Assembly: GCA_034931985.1 (NCBI GenBank)
Contig: JAYGHB010000018.1
Span: forward strand, 4,733 to 68,732
DNA length: 64,000 nt
Origin: Halotia wernerae
GTDB lineage: Bacteria; Cyanobacteriota; Cyanobacteriia; Cyanobacteriales; Nostocaceae
Direction of reading: 5' to 3'
Shown here: positions 25,896-35,431 of the stretch, piece after piece
Layout: every line of letters starts with the position of its first letter
Numbering within the stretch: the first letter of the stretch is position 1
Translations under genes and position numbers: made by a program
The notes under the pieces: generated by a model
The model's database searches: none
What the model was told of the DNA's origin: nothing
What the model saw: only the letters and a program-made list of their open reading frames with translations

Positions 25896-27362
25896 ATGCG
25901 TACAAGTAGAATCAAAAGCATTTTATTTCCCTTACTCACCATATTTATTTATGTTAGCTTTGTCGTTGCCATTAGGTTTAAGCCAATCACCCAAAGCTTT
26001 GAACTAGACTATGATGAAGGACTGAACTTGATTAAAACCCTTCTTTATTCTCAAGGATTTTCTCTTTATACCCAAATTTGGAACGATCAACCACCATTTT
26101 TTACTTTTCTTTTATCGCAATATTTCAGTTTATTTGGGCAGTCTATCTTAGCAGCACGCTTGCTGATACTAATATTTTCAGCAATATTAATATACTGTTT
26201 TTACAAAATTATTCGCCAAAACCTTGGAACTATACCAGCTTTTATTGCTACATTGCTACTCTTCACTTCTTGGCTATTTATTAGGCTAAGTTTTTCTGTA
26301 ATGATTGGTATTCCATCACTGTCGTTAGCAATGCTTTCTCTTTATATTTTAACTTTATATAAACAAAAACCTCGTAGTATTTTTCTAATTTTATCTGGAA
26401 TCTGTTTAGCACTGTCTATCCAAACAAAACTATTTACTGTTTTTCTAATTCCTTTAATGGCTTTTAATTTGATTGATTTTCTTATCCATTCTCAACCAAT
26501 CAAAAAGCAACACCAGTACCTACTTTATCCTTTGACTTTATGGCTAGGTACTCTGAGTATAATTTACCTATTAATTGGCTGGAAATTTCAACAATTTTTT
26601 TATCCTGAACAGACTTTTGAATCACATTTCAATCAGCCGATAGAAGCAGAATTAATAAATTTTAATAATTTTGCCTACTTTGCTGAAATGATTAAGCAAG
26701 ATTATGATTATATTTTTTTAGCATTAATCGGTATATTAGCAATTATTATCAAAAAACAACAACATGGTATTTTCCCTTTAACTTGGTTAGGAACTGCCTT
26801 ACTAATTTTATTGAATCATAAACCGCTTTGGTATCACCATTACCCTTTAATAGCTATTCCTATCTGTTGGCTAGCTGCTTATGCAGTAGCCTGGGTACTT
26901 GATTCTTTTGCTCAAGGATGGCGATACAATTTAAAGCCGTCAAACAAAAATAAGTCTATCTTTTTTTCCTTAGTAGGTGTAATTCTAATTTTCTTAATAA
27001 TCATAACTCCTCCCAACCCCAAAGGCAGCCCACCTAAAAATTTGCAACTGATGCAACTGGTATTACAAAATAAAAGTTCTACCCGTTGGTTATTTACAGA
27101 CCGTCCCATCTATGGTTTTTATGCCAATTTACCTATACCTCCAGAAATGGCAATAATGTCATATAAAAGACTTAATTCAGGGGATTTAACTTTTAAAGAA
27201 CTACTGACTATTTTACAAAAATATCAACCTGAACAAATCGTCTTTGCTAGATGGCTGACTCAACTTCAAAGCGATAAAAGTATCATGGCTTATATTAATA
27301 ATAATTATACTAAAACTTATACAGATGAAAAAGGTACGGCAGAACATTATCTAATCAAGTAA
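25896..27362 (+). CDS. GT39-like membrane glycosyltransferase
   Basis: 488 residues, about ten to twelve helices, strongly AT-rich compared with neighbours. The first loop carries FELDYDEGLNLIKTLLYSQG and TQIWNDQPPFFTFLLSQYF, the acidic DE motif and Pro-rich loop of the PMT/ArnT superfamily, which uses polyprenyl-phosphate sugars on the outer side of the membrane. Follows the DUF2079 gene by 68 bases; likely the same operon. The lower GC may reflect transfer. Confidence 0.85.
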   Translation: MRTSRIKSILFPLLTIFIYVSFVVAIRFKPITQSFELDYDEGLNLIKTLLYSQGFSLYTQIWNDQPPFFTFLLSQYFSLFGQSILAARLLILIFSAILIYCFYKIIRQNLGTIPAFIATLLLFTSWLFIRLSFSVMIGIPSLSLAMLSLYILTLYKQKPRSIFLILSGICLALSIQTKLFTVFLIPLMAFNLIDFLIHSQPIKKQHQYLLYPLTLWLGTLSIIYLLIGWKFQQFFYPEQTFESHFNQPIEAELINFNNFAYFAEMIKQDYDYIFLALIGILAIIIKKQQHGIFPLTWLGTALLILLNHKPLWYHHYPLIAIPICWLAAYAVAWVLDSFAQGWRYNLKPSNKNKSIFFSLVGVILIFLIIITPPNPKGSPPKNLQLMQLVLQNKSSTRWLFTDRPIYGFYANLPIPPEMAIMSYKRLNSGDLTFKELLTILQKYQPEQIVFARWLTQLQSDKSIMAYINNNYTKTYTDEKGTAEHYLIK

Positions 27363-27389
27363 TTAATGAACTTTGTGTGAGCTTTTTCG

Positions 27390-28649
27390 ATGCATTCAAA
27401 TAAAAATACTATTAATAATGGATTATTATTTGCAATCACAATGTGGTTATCTAGCCGCATCGTCATCATTATTGCCATGTTGTTAGTTGCCCCTTTACTT
27501 CCAGTACCATCTGATGGTTCCGCTGCCACAGTTAGCTGGGATGTTTTTTCAGCATGGGATAGCGAATGGTATCGCAAAATTGTGGCTTATGGCTACGAAT
27601 ATATTAATGATGGTAAACAACATTCTATTGCTTTTTTCCCGCTTTTTCCCTTATTAATTAGGGCAGTTATGACTTTTGGCTTGTCTTTTGAAGTGGCAGG
27701 TACACTATTAAATAATTTGGCATTTTTAGCAGCATTAATCGTATTGTATTTTTGGGTAGAAGAGCGCAATGGCAAAAGTGCAGCACGTTGGACGACGGCA
27801 ATTTTGGCTTGGTGTCCTTATTCAATTTATGGCACTGTAATTTACACCGAAGGGCTGTTTTTATTGTGCAGTACAGCAGCCTTACGAGCTTTTGATAAAC
27901 AGCAATATACCTGGGTAGCCTTCTGGGGAGCATTATCTACCGCGACGCGATCGCCTGGTCTGGCACTTATACCTGCTTTTTTGTTCGCATCTTGGCAACA
28001 GCGTCGAGGAGTCAAAGCCTACATTGCTAGTTTAGCTGTTGGTTTGGGTGTGTTTCTCTACAGTTTATATTGTCAAATTCAATTTGGTGATGCTTTAGCT
28101 TTTGTCCATGTCCAAAAAGGGTGGCGAACTTCAGCAGGGTTTGCTTGGCAAGGTTGGTTAATGATGCTCAGAGAAATTACTTTAGGAAAAGCCTATTGGC
28201 AATTTAGTAGTATACAAGACCTCTGGTATCCACTGCTGTTTGTAATGATTATTGTTACTGGCTTTTTGTTATGGCACTTTCGTCAACAACTTGGTTCTAC
28301 AAAGGTGCGCTATGGATTTTATTTATTATGGTTACTAATGTGGTTTTTGGCAGAGGATGAATTAATAAAATTTGTACTAATTTTCGGTGGGTTATTTTTG
28401 TTATGGTTTTCGCGGGCAAAAATTCCTTTGGCTGCTGTTGTTTATGGCTTTTTTTCCTACGCCTTAATTCTCAACACTGGAATTACAGCTTCGGTTGAGC
28501 GCTACGCTTATGGTATTGTGTCGCTATCATTTGCTTTCGGGCTGTTGCTTGCTCGTTATCCGCGTTGGGGATACGCAGTAATGATATTTTTTGCCATCTT
28601 ATTAGCAAATTTATCTGTGCAGTTTTCCCAAAACCAATGGATAGCCTAA
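27390..28649 (+). CDS. PIG-V-like membrane mannosyltransferase
   Basis: 419 residues with about ten helices. WDVFSAWDSEWYRKIVAYGY followed by HSIAFFPLFPLLIRA is the signature of bacterial PIG-V-type GT-C proteins, named for the eukaryotic GPI mannosyltransferase II. Starts 27 bases after the GT39-like gene, so probably co-transcribed. A strong hairpin follows the stop. Confidence 0.82.
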   Translation: MHSNKNTINNGLLFAITMWLSSRIVIIIAMLLVAPLLPVPSDGSAATVSWDVFSAWDSEWYRKIVAYGYEYINDGKQHSIAFFPLFPLLIRAVMTFGLSFEVAGTLLNNLAFLAALIVLYFWVEERNGKSAARWTTAILAWCPYSIYGTVIYTEGLFLLCSTAALRAFDKQQYTWVAFWGALSTATRSPGLALIPAFLFASWQQRRGVKAYIASLAVGLGVFLYSLYCQIQFGDALAFVHVQKGWRTSAGFAWQGWLMMLREITLGKAYWQFSSIQDLWYPLLFVMIIVTGFLLWHFRQQLGSTKVRYGFYLLWLLMWFLAEDELIKFVLIFGGLFLLWFSRAKIPLAAVVYGFFSYALILNTGITASVERYAYGIVSLSFAFGLLLARYPRWGYAVMIFFAILLANLSVQFSQNQWIA

Positions 28650-28667
28650 ATCAAATCTAGAGGTTCA

Positions 28668-28698
28668 GATCCCCGACTTCTCAAAGAAGTCGGGGATC
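28668..28698. terminator. Bidirectional hairpin between convergent glycosyltransferases
   Basis: GATCCCCGACTTCT (28668-28681), loop CAA, AGAAGTCGGGGATC (28685-28698): a perfect 14-bp stem. It lies 19 bases after the PIG-V-like stop and overlaps the 3' end of the minus-strand gene, so it can stop both. The same GATCCCCGACTTCT palindrome is a frequent dispersed repeat in cyanobacteria. Confidence 0.8.
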
Positions 28699-30240
28699 TT
28701 GTGGCGCAATCAAAATAAAATCTTCAGCCTCACCTAGAACTTTACTTTCAGGTAAATTTATTTGCTGTAAAGTTGCATGATCTAATAGCAAATAAGATTG
28801 ATCTGCCCACATTTGTTGTAAAACTGGGATAGTTGCAGGAACAACTTTACAATCGCAGTAAAAGTCTAAACTAGGGCGACCATAAGCAAAAGAGGTGTAA
28901 ATTGTGGTTCTTGGTGCGACGTGGGCGCGAATTAATGCAGCAACTGGCTTCACTGCAAAGTTTTCATTCAATTCCCAAATCCACGATCGCGAACTCATCA
29001 ATAGTAATAAAACTAAGTACATCCCAGAAAATAAAACTAAAATAAAACGGCGATCGCGCTGTTGAATTAGCCATGCTACGATGCCCATGCTAATTACCAA
29101 AACAATACTCATGGCAATTAAAACAGGCTGATAGTCTGCAATTGTAAAGTAAACACAGCCTCCTAAGCCTGCGATCACGATCGCAGCAAATAATACTGTC
29201 CAAATTCGCACTCTAAAATAATTGTGCTGCCAAACTTCGCTAAGGTTAACACCAATTGCCAGAGCTAAAAACGGATAGACAGGCATGACATACCACGGAA
29301 GTTTTGTTTCCATCAAAGATATACTTCCTAAGTAAACAATTGTGCCAATTAGAATCAGACGACCCCAGTCAGTATGGTATTTTTTCCCAGCTAAATACAA
29401 CCCTCCAGGCCAAAATATCAACCAGGGAAAACCATATTTGAGTAACTCAATTAAATAGTACCAGGGAGCGCCACTATGGCCTTCCACAGGTTGCACAAGA
29501 CGCTCAAAGGTTTGTGCTTGAAAATTAACTTGCAAAAAGTTACTACCATAATGTTGCCATTGAGCAGCATACCAAGCGATCGCCGGCGCAGTTCCTAAAA
29601 ATATTCCTACCCATAAATAAGGGCTTGTCAACAAAGCAAGTTGTCTATCTGCAAGCAGGAACAAACAAGCAATTCCTCCCAGCAACAAAACTATCATTCC
29701 CTTGGTCAGCGTAATTAGCCCTAGGCAAATTCCTACACCTAAAGCATACCGCCGATTTTGGCGGGCTTTCAAAAGACAAAATAATAACAGGAGAAAAAAA
29801 GTAATCGCCGCGCCATCTAACATCGCCAGTCGCCCATGACGCACCACAGGCAACATTGTTAAATAAACCAAAGCAGCAAACAAAGCTGGTAAACTTTGAT
29901 TAAAAACCAAGCGCCCTACCAAGTAAAGTAAAGGCACTCCCAAAGCAGTTAAAACTGCACCGGGTAAGCGTGTTGTCCATTCGTTCACGCCTCCTAAAGA
30001 GTAAGCCCAAGCAACTAGCAAGTGGATCAAAGGTGGTTTATTATGATATGGTTCACCTCCCAAAGTAGGGTAAAGCCAACGCAGAGAACCCACTGGGGCG
30101 CGCCAAATTTCGCGGGCTACCTGTCCCACAGTACCTTCATCCCAGTCTCGTAAGGGAGAGTTTCCCAAACATATCAGCCACAGAATTAGAGATCCCACGA
30201 GTAAGGTCAATAGCCATTCTTTTTTTTGGAATGGACGCAT
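28681..30240 (-). CDS. ArnT-like membrane glycosyltransferase
   Basis: 519 residues with about twelve helices. LGNSPLRDWDEGTVGQVARE, WLYPTLGGEPYHNKPPLIHL and EWTTRLPGAVLTALGVPLLY are clear PMT_2/ArnT signatures; the Asp-Glu of the first loop is the catalytic site in known members. The C-terminal part is periplasmic (ending LGEAEDFILIAPQDPR). Its ATG overlaps the ATG region of the divergent GT2 gene by 10 bases. Confidence 0.9.
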   Translation of the reverse strand: MRPFQKKEWLLTLLVGSLILWLICLGNSPLRDWDEGTVGQVAREIWRAPVGSLRWLYPTLGGEPYHNKPPLIHLLVAWAYSLGGVNEWTTRLPGAVLTALGVPLLYLVGRLVFNQSLPALFAALVYLTMLPVVRHGRLAMLDGAAITFFLLLLFCLLKARQNRRYALGVGICLGLITLTKGMIVLLLGGIACLFLLADRQLALLTSPYLWVGIFLGTAPAIAWYAAQWQHYGSNFLQVNFQAQTFERLVQPVEGHSGAPWYYLIELLKYGFPWLIFWPGGLYLAGKKYHTDWGRLILIGTIVYLGSISLMETKLPWYVMPVYPFLALAIGVNLSEVWQHNYFRVRIWTVLFAAIVIAGLGGCVYFTIADYQPVLIAMSIVLVISMGIVAWLIQQRDRRFILVLFSGMYLVLLLLMSSRSWIWELNENFAVKPVAALIRAHVAPRTTIYTSFAYGRPSLDFYCDCKVVPATIPVLQQMWADQSYLLLDHATLQQINLPESKVLGEAEDFILIAPQDPRLL

Positions 30241-31223
30241 ATCTAAAAATCAAGATAACTGTGACTAAGCCAATTTATTCTCTAGTAATTCCAATTTATA
30301 ACGAAGAAGAAAACATCACCGAAATGTATCGTCGTCTGAGTCATGTCATGACACAGTTAGACGGTGAGACTGAATTGATTTTAATTGATGATGGTAGCCG
30401 CGATCGCTCATTAAGCATGATTCGTGAACTTCACCATTGCGATCGTCGCGTATGCTACCTTAGTTTTGCTCGAAATTTTGGTCATCAGATCGCAGTCACA
30501 GCAGGTCTAAACTTTGTGCAAGGCAAATGTGTCATTGTGATGGACGCTGATTTGCAAGATCCTCCAGAGCTAATATTAAAGATGATTGCAAAATGGCAAC
30601 AGGGCTACCAAGTAGTTTATGCTCAACGTTTATCCCGCAAAAAGGAAAGTTGGCTCAAACGCTTTACTGCTTATGCCTTTTATCGGATTCTCCAGCGTCT
30701 GTCTAAGGTAGATATACCTGCCGATACGGGAGATTTTTGCTTAATGGATCGACAAGTGGTAGATATTCTCAATGCAATGCCTGAGCGTAATCGCTATATC
30801 CGCGGTTTACGAGCTTGGGTAGGTTTCAGTCAAACAGCAGTACATTTTGAACGAGATCCTCGTTTTGCTGGAAAAGTTAAGTATTCTTTTGGTAAGTCTT
30901 GGGCATTAGCAATTGACGGAATTATTTCCTTTTCAACAGTGCCTTTAAAGCTAGCAACTTATTTAGGTATGCTATCCGTTGGTGTTGCTCTATTAATGAT
31001 GATACTAGTGTTATATTGGCGCTTAGTTGACCCAGTTTCCCCATTAATTGGTTTTACATTGATTACAATTGCAATGTTTTTTTTGGGTTCTGTACAACTA
31101 ATTTGTATTGGTATTTTAGGTGAATATATCAGTCGGATATATGAAGAGGTAAAAGGCCGTCCTATTTATACTTTGAAAGAAACTGGAGGTTTAGTTAAAG
31201 TATCAGAAATATCATCTAAATAA
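30231..31223 (+). CDS. GT2 glycosyltransferase, GtrB/DPM1 type
   Basis: 330 residues. The GT-A domain shows YSLVIPIYNEEENITEMYRR, LIDDGSRDRS, VIMDADLQDPPEL (DxD region) and ADTGDFCLMDRQVV; two C-terminal helices (LGMLSVGVALLMMILVLYW; LITIAMFFLGSVQLICIGIL) fit the GtrB/ArnC group, which loads a sugar onto polyprenyl phosphate. This would supply donors for the GT-C enzymes around it. ATG 30231 overlaps the divergent gene; an in-frame GTG at 30261, just before TKPIYSLVIP, is an alternative start. Confidence 0.92.
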   Translation: MDAYLKIKITVTKPIYSLVIPIYNEEENITEMYRRLSHVMTQLDGETELILIDDGSRDRSLSMIRELHHCDRRVCYLSFARNFGHQIAVTAGLNFVQGKCVIVMDADLQDPPELILKMIAKWQQGYQVVYAQRLSRKKESWLKRFTAYAFYRILQRLSKVDIPADTGDFCLMDRQVVDILNAMPERNRYIRGLRAWVGFSQTAVHFERDPRFAGKVKYSFGKSWALAIDGIISFSTVPLKLATYLGMLSVGVALLMMILVLYWRLVDPVSPLIGFTLITIAMFFLGSVQLICIGILGEYISRIYEEVKGRPIYTLKETGGLVKVSEISSK

Positions 31224-32471
31224 GCTAATCCTCATTCATTTTCCTAGAATGATTAGCTTGTAGTAAAGGCTACTTTACGGGAACGCTGCGAACGCGAACA
31301 GCCCTGCTTTTATACAACTTAAATGCTCATTAGCTTAGAAACATAATTCATGTTCACGAATTATTGCTTTTAGATATATAGCAATCCTATCTAATTTGTG
31401 AAAAAGAATTTTTTATAACGAACCACAGAGACGCAGAGAACGCAGAGAGAATATTGTTTCTTCTAAAGCATAACGAATGCCGTTCGTTGGAAGCTCACGT
31501 TGTTATTAGTGTACGAGTGCGATCGCGTATTCTGACTACATATAGGATATTAAAAAAAAAATTAAGTATTAAATACTACCAAGATTTTCTAGATAATCCT
31601 TAGCAAACCAGATCAAGATTTTGAAGTTGTAACACAGCAATTAAATTCCGTAATTATACTGTAACTATCTATCTAAAATTCTAATATCAATTAGATAATA
31701 ATCCCTTTCTCTTGCGGAATAACAGTGGTAGGCGAAAAGCTACTAGCATTTTCAACTAACCTACCGATACTTAATAGCTGAAGTATCAGCATCAAAGTTG
31801 AAGCTGGGCAGCCGATAAGATTTTTTTTCAATGAATGGTAAAAAGTATATAGAGTAACTACTAAAAGCCCCTTGGCAATGGGAAACTATATTTATCTGTT
31901 TGCCGTCAGCTTGCTTTATAGAACTGAAAACTTAACTTTTTCTTAAAAAGGAAGCAATGGTGCTAAGTAGTATAATGTAACTTATCAACTATAAAACTTA
32001 TAGTTTGATCATCCAAAGCTAGATATCTTAAAAGGGAACTCTTAACGGGCAACAGGCAACAGGGAAATCCCCATACTTAAAAGTAGAGGATTTGTATCAG
32101 GACGTATTGAAACTTCGTTGCTTGCGCCATCTCGTTTCAAATACTTCGTTTTTTTCATCAATAAATTTAGGAGCCAGTGCGGTCTCGGGTAAAACCCAAC
32201 AGGAGCATCTAGTGTGGGCTTTTGACCCATATTCGGGGCTAATTATTCTCTCTGTTAAGAGTTCCCTCTTGCCTGTTCCCGCCCCGTAGGGGCTGGTAAA
32301 TTGCAATTAAAGCTTTATAAGCTATAACCCAGATTTTTTAATTTCTGTGAATCTATATTTCGAAACTCAGGATTATCCGAAAAAATCTAGGTATCTAAAT
32401 ATTTAGAAAAACCTGCTATAAATTACCGTCAGAACCATAAGTACTGGTTCGACCCTTGAAGGAGCTATGAA
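31224..32471. other. 1.25-kb gap with repeats and no gene
   Basis: Contents, in order: a GGGAACGCTGCGAACGCGAA repeat near 31279; the dispersed CCACAGAGACGCAGAGAACG repeat at 31420-31451; AT-rich sequence; and the inverted-repeat element at 32034-32266. The SD and leader of the deacetylase lie at its right end (GAAGGAG near 32457). No frame longer than 69 codons, and those found lie inside the element. Confidence 0.6.
32034..32266. mobile_element. MITE-like element with 13-bp terminal inverted repeats
   Basis: GGGAACTCTTAAC (32034-32046) and GTTAAGAGTTCCC (32254-32266) are perfect inverted repeats bounding 233 bases. No transposase. Frames inside (for example 32042-32230 minus, GFYPRPHWLLNLLM) look like repeat-derived artefacts. 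No clear target duplication was found. Confidence 0.55.
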
Positions 32472-33380
32472 GTGGAAAACAATAAGTCGTTTCTTTGGCC
32501 ACAAGGAATATTAATTGGGCTGCTAGGTTTAAGTGCAAGTTTGAGTGTTGGCTTGATGATGCTTATCAAGCCAAATGCCTCTGAAGCCCAAAGTGGACAA
32601 AATACAAATGTAAATAACGCGGTTGCGAGAGTAGGAACTCAGAAGCGGATTGAGGGATTAAAGGCAGCAATGCTCACAAGTTGGCAGCAAGAGGCTAAAA
32701 TAAAAGGTCTTTCTTATGCTGTAGCACCACGCTTTCAAGGGGCAACTATTAATTCAGCAAAACTCAGTCAAGGTCAGAAAGTAATTGCTCTGACCTTTGA
32801 TGATGGGCCTTGGCCTGAGAGTACAGCGCAAGTATTAAATATTCTTAAAGAAAATAATATTAAAGGTACATTTTTTGTCGTAGGGCAGAATGTCAAGAAT
32901 TATCCAGACCTAGTAAAGCGGGTGATAACTGAAGGCCACGCTATTGGCAACCATACTTGGCATCACTGGTATCATTATATGAATCAACAAGCAGCTGCCT
33001 ATGAAGTTGACAATACAACAGACATTATTTACAAAACTACAGGTGTTAAAACTAATTTATTTCGACCACCTGGAGGAATCATGCATAATGGCGTAGCCGC
33101 CTACGCTAGAAATAGTAAGTATGCGATCATCATGTGGTCTTCTGATTCATTAGACTATTCGCGTCTTAATGTACCCAAGTTAATCAATAACGTGTTTAGG
33201 CTTGCAAAACCTGGTGGAATTGTGTTGATGCACGATGGTGGTGGCAATCGTACTAAAACTGTCCAAGCTTTACCAGAAATTATTAGTAGCTTTCGGAAGC
33301 AGGGCTATAGTTTTGTCACTGTTCCAGAACTTTTAGAAATGCAAGATAAAGACCACAAGTTGATTGCAAACAAAAAGTGA
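32472..33380 (+). CDS. Polysaccharide deacetylase (NodB domain, CE4)
   Basis: 302 residues starting with GTG 32472, preceded at good distance by GAAGGAG. A membrane helix (PQGILIGLLGLSASLSVGLM) makes a signal anchor, so the enzyme acts outside the plasma membrane. The CE4 motifs are intact: TFDDGPWPES (catalytic Asp and metal Asp), HAIGNHTWHH (metal His pair), FRPPGG, and LMHDGGGNR with the late His. It probably removes N-acetyl groups from peptidoglycan or an exopolysaccharide, in line with the nearby glycan genes. Confidence 0.93.
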   Translation: MENNKSFLWPQGILIGLLGLSASLSVGLMMLIKPNASEAQSGQNTNVNNAVARVGTQKRIEGLKAAMLTSWQQEAKIKGLSYAVAPRFQGATINSAKLSQGQKVIALTFDDGPWPESTAQVLNILKENNIKGTFFVVGQNVKNYPDLVKRVITEGHAIGNHTWHHWYHYMNQQAAAYEVDNTTDIIYKTTGVKTNLFRPPGGIMHNGVAAYARNSKYAIIMWSSDSLDYSRLNVPKLINNVFRLAKPGGIVLMHDGGGNRTKTVQALPEIISSFRKQGYSFVTVPELLEMQDKDHKLIANKK

Positions 33381-33541
33381 TTTTTATTGCAATACGGTTC
33401 AGACTATTAACGCTAGGAAAGCGATTGGAACATAAAGCTTGTTGCAATGTTTGCTGATTTTGATCAGTTTGGTTAGTGAACTGAGATCATAAGCGTAAAT
33501 GCGATCGCTCCTTAAGTGATCCATATCTAAACAGCGAGCTG

Positions 33542-33817
33542 TTATTGCCAGAATATGCAGCAATTTCCTTGCAATAGAGAATTACCTAACACCGTAGCGT
33601 TATTGGTGGTATCGTAAATCTTGAGTTCTACGTAACAAGCTTGTTGGAGTGCCAGCCAAACCGTAACTGATTCAGGTTCTGTATATTGTAAGATTGGCCC
33701 CGCCAAAATTAGCGGCATTTCGTGTAAATACTCGTCTTTAGATTGATAGCTCATTCCCAACTGCACATTAGATAAAGTTACGATCAAAAATCCATATACC
33801 TGATTTTTTGCACACAA
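33542..33817 (-). pseudogene. N-terminal remnant of a PhoD-like phosphatase
   Basis: The 91-residue frame contains MPLILAGPILQYTEPESVTV followed by WLALQQACYVELKIYDTTN, which is how cyanobacterial PhoD-related proteins of several hundred residues begin. The frame stops after CCIFWQ with none of the catalytic domain, and no continuation is seen downstream. I read it as a decayed 5' fragment. Confidence 0.55.
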
Positions 33818-33875
33818 GGTTTATGGATATCTAGATCAAGTATTCAATTATTGCATTCAATTTCAGGCGAAGACT

Positions 33876-34943
33876 TCAAAGTACCCCAATTTCACCTAAT
33901 TCTTCAAACATCTGCTCCAGCATTTCTTCCATCATTTCCCTGTTCAAGGAACGCAGAATTTCCGGCCCACGGATAAACTCTTTGATTGTCATTTTTTGTT
34001 CTCGAAAATCCTTGACAAAATCGCGGATAGAAGCAATGACTTGAATCTGAGCTTCAACTTGTTCTACCACCTGATTCATCGGGTCTATACCTGCTTTAGT
34101 AGCTTTTCGACAATCAGAAATCATTTCCCCTTCCGGTGTATTCTTTACTAGGCGTAGTTCTCGTTTCAAGTTTTCATATTGTGTTTTGAGAAATTCATTT
34201 TCTTGTTCTAGACGATTACAATTTCGGGTTAAATCGTCCTCACTATTACTATCAATAGACGTACCAAGCTGATGTTGCTGCTCAATTTCTAACAAACGGG
34301 CAAAATCTCCTTCTTGGTAGGCTTTATTGATCTCTTTCATAATTTCTGTATGGCGCATTTGCGTTTCGCCATCTTTAACTTTATCGGGATGAAAAATTTC
34401 AGCTAACCTTAAAAATGTCTGGCGAACTTTTCTAGAAGAATTATTTTTATTTGCACTAGGATATTCTAATTCTTGTTGTGCTTCTTGATATTGATGGCGC
34501 TCCTCCCTAGGCTCTTGTGAGAAAGTCTGCTCTTGTTCATTAGTTTCAAATAATTCGTCTAATTCTGTATCTTCATCTTCTTGTTCAAATTTTGAACTGA
34601 TGATTCCTGCTGACTGGAGGCTACGATAAACTTGTTCAATATCTTTTTTGGCTTGTTTGCCAAACTTCCTCGTGGTAAATATTTCATCGAACAAAGTATG
34701 AATTTCTCGGTCGATATCTGCCAACTTTTGAAAACGAGGACTACAGCGACTAAATATTTCTGTAGCTAATGAACGCATTTGCTCAACAAAGTTATTTAAC
34801 TCAGTCCGTTTTCTCTTAATTTGCTTTAATAACCACTGATGTTCTTTATCTAAAGCCTCTAGACGAACATGAAAAGAAGAGAGAGCTAGCGATTTTGTTG
34901 GGTGGGGTTGGGATGAGGATGATGTTGGTCGATGCATAATCAA
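33876..34943 (-). CDS. J-domain (DnaJ-like) coiled-coil protein
   Basis: 355 residues. A charged coiled coil (about 25-120), an acidic Gln/Glu-rich linker, then a J-domain core near 180-235 (VRQTFLRLAEIFHPDKVKDG with the HPD motif, and MKEINKAYQEGDFARLLEIE), then a second coiled coil (LEQENEFLKTQYENLKRELR). HPD stimulates Hsp70 ATPase; this looks like a specialised co-chaperone rather than classical DnaJ, as it lacks the Gly/Phe and zinc-finger regions. Start either ATG 34943 or ATG 34937. Confidence 0.85.
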   Translation of the reverse strand: MIMHRPTSSSSQPHPTKSLALSSFHVRLEALDKEHQWLLKQIKRKRTELNNFVEQMRSLATEIFSRCSPRFQKLADIDREIHTLFDEIFTTRKFGKQAKKDIEQVYRSLQSAGIISSKFEQEDEDTELDELFETNEQEQTFSQEPREERHQYQEAQQELEYPSANKNNSSRKVRQTFLRLAEIFHPDKVKDGETQMRHTEIMKEINKAYQEGDFARLLEIEQQHQLGTSIDSNSEDDLTRNCNRLEQENEFLKTQYENLKRELRLVKNTPEGEMISDCRKATKAGIDPMNQVVEQVEAQIQVIASIRDFVKDFREQKMTIKEFIRGPEILRSLNREMMEEMLEQMFEELGEIGVL

Positions 34944-35208
34944 GGTAAGTTTAATTAAACTACAGAGCAGAATTTGCTTTTAGCTTTCAGTTGGATGTCT
35001 ACACAAGGCATCTGAATACTGATAGATTTAAGCAATTGGTATTGTCTGATTAAATGATATTTCCACCTTACTATTTTATGGCATCAGGTTTTTGTATACA
35101 TTGCTTAGACGTAGATTGAAATAAGCAATCAACCCACTCAGTACAAAAGTCAATGTAAGTACTGACCAAATTAGCGCACAAGCTTGTAAAAATTCACGAA
35201 CTTTAAAA

Positions 35209-35427
35209 ATGACGACAACCACTAAAATTCAAATCCTGGACAATGGCCCGTTACTTGTGACTGGTTCTGTAGAACTTTCTGACGCTGAAGGTAACGTGTT
35301 TGAGATTCAGCGATCGCCTGTGGCTTTGTGTCGCTGCGGTGCATCTGGCAACAAACCATTTTGTGATGGTGTTCATACAAAAACTGGGTTTCACGCCATA
35401 GAACGAGCTAATTCAGCCGCTGATTAA
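35209..35427 (+). CDS. CDGSH-type iron-sulfur protein
   Basis: 72 residues. CRCGASGNKPFCDGVHTKTG contains the CDGSH ligand set C-x-C-x2-S-x3-P-x-C-D-G-x2-H, which binds a labile 2Fe-2S cluster with three Cys and one His. The N-terminal half (IQILDNGPLLVTGSVELSDA) matches bacterial single-domain members. Cytosolic; exact role unknown, with redox or cluster-transfer functions proposed for relatives. Confidence 0.92.
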   Translation: MTTTTKIQILDNGPLLVTGSVELSDAEGNVFEIQRSPVALCRCGASGNKPFCDGVHTKTGFHAIERANSAAD

Positions 35428-35431
35428 CGTT

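Noticed and set aside
32042..32306. Small frames (for example GFYPRPHWLLNLLM) as genes
   Set aside because: They lie wholly inside an inverted-repeat element and on both strands; probably repeat artefacts.
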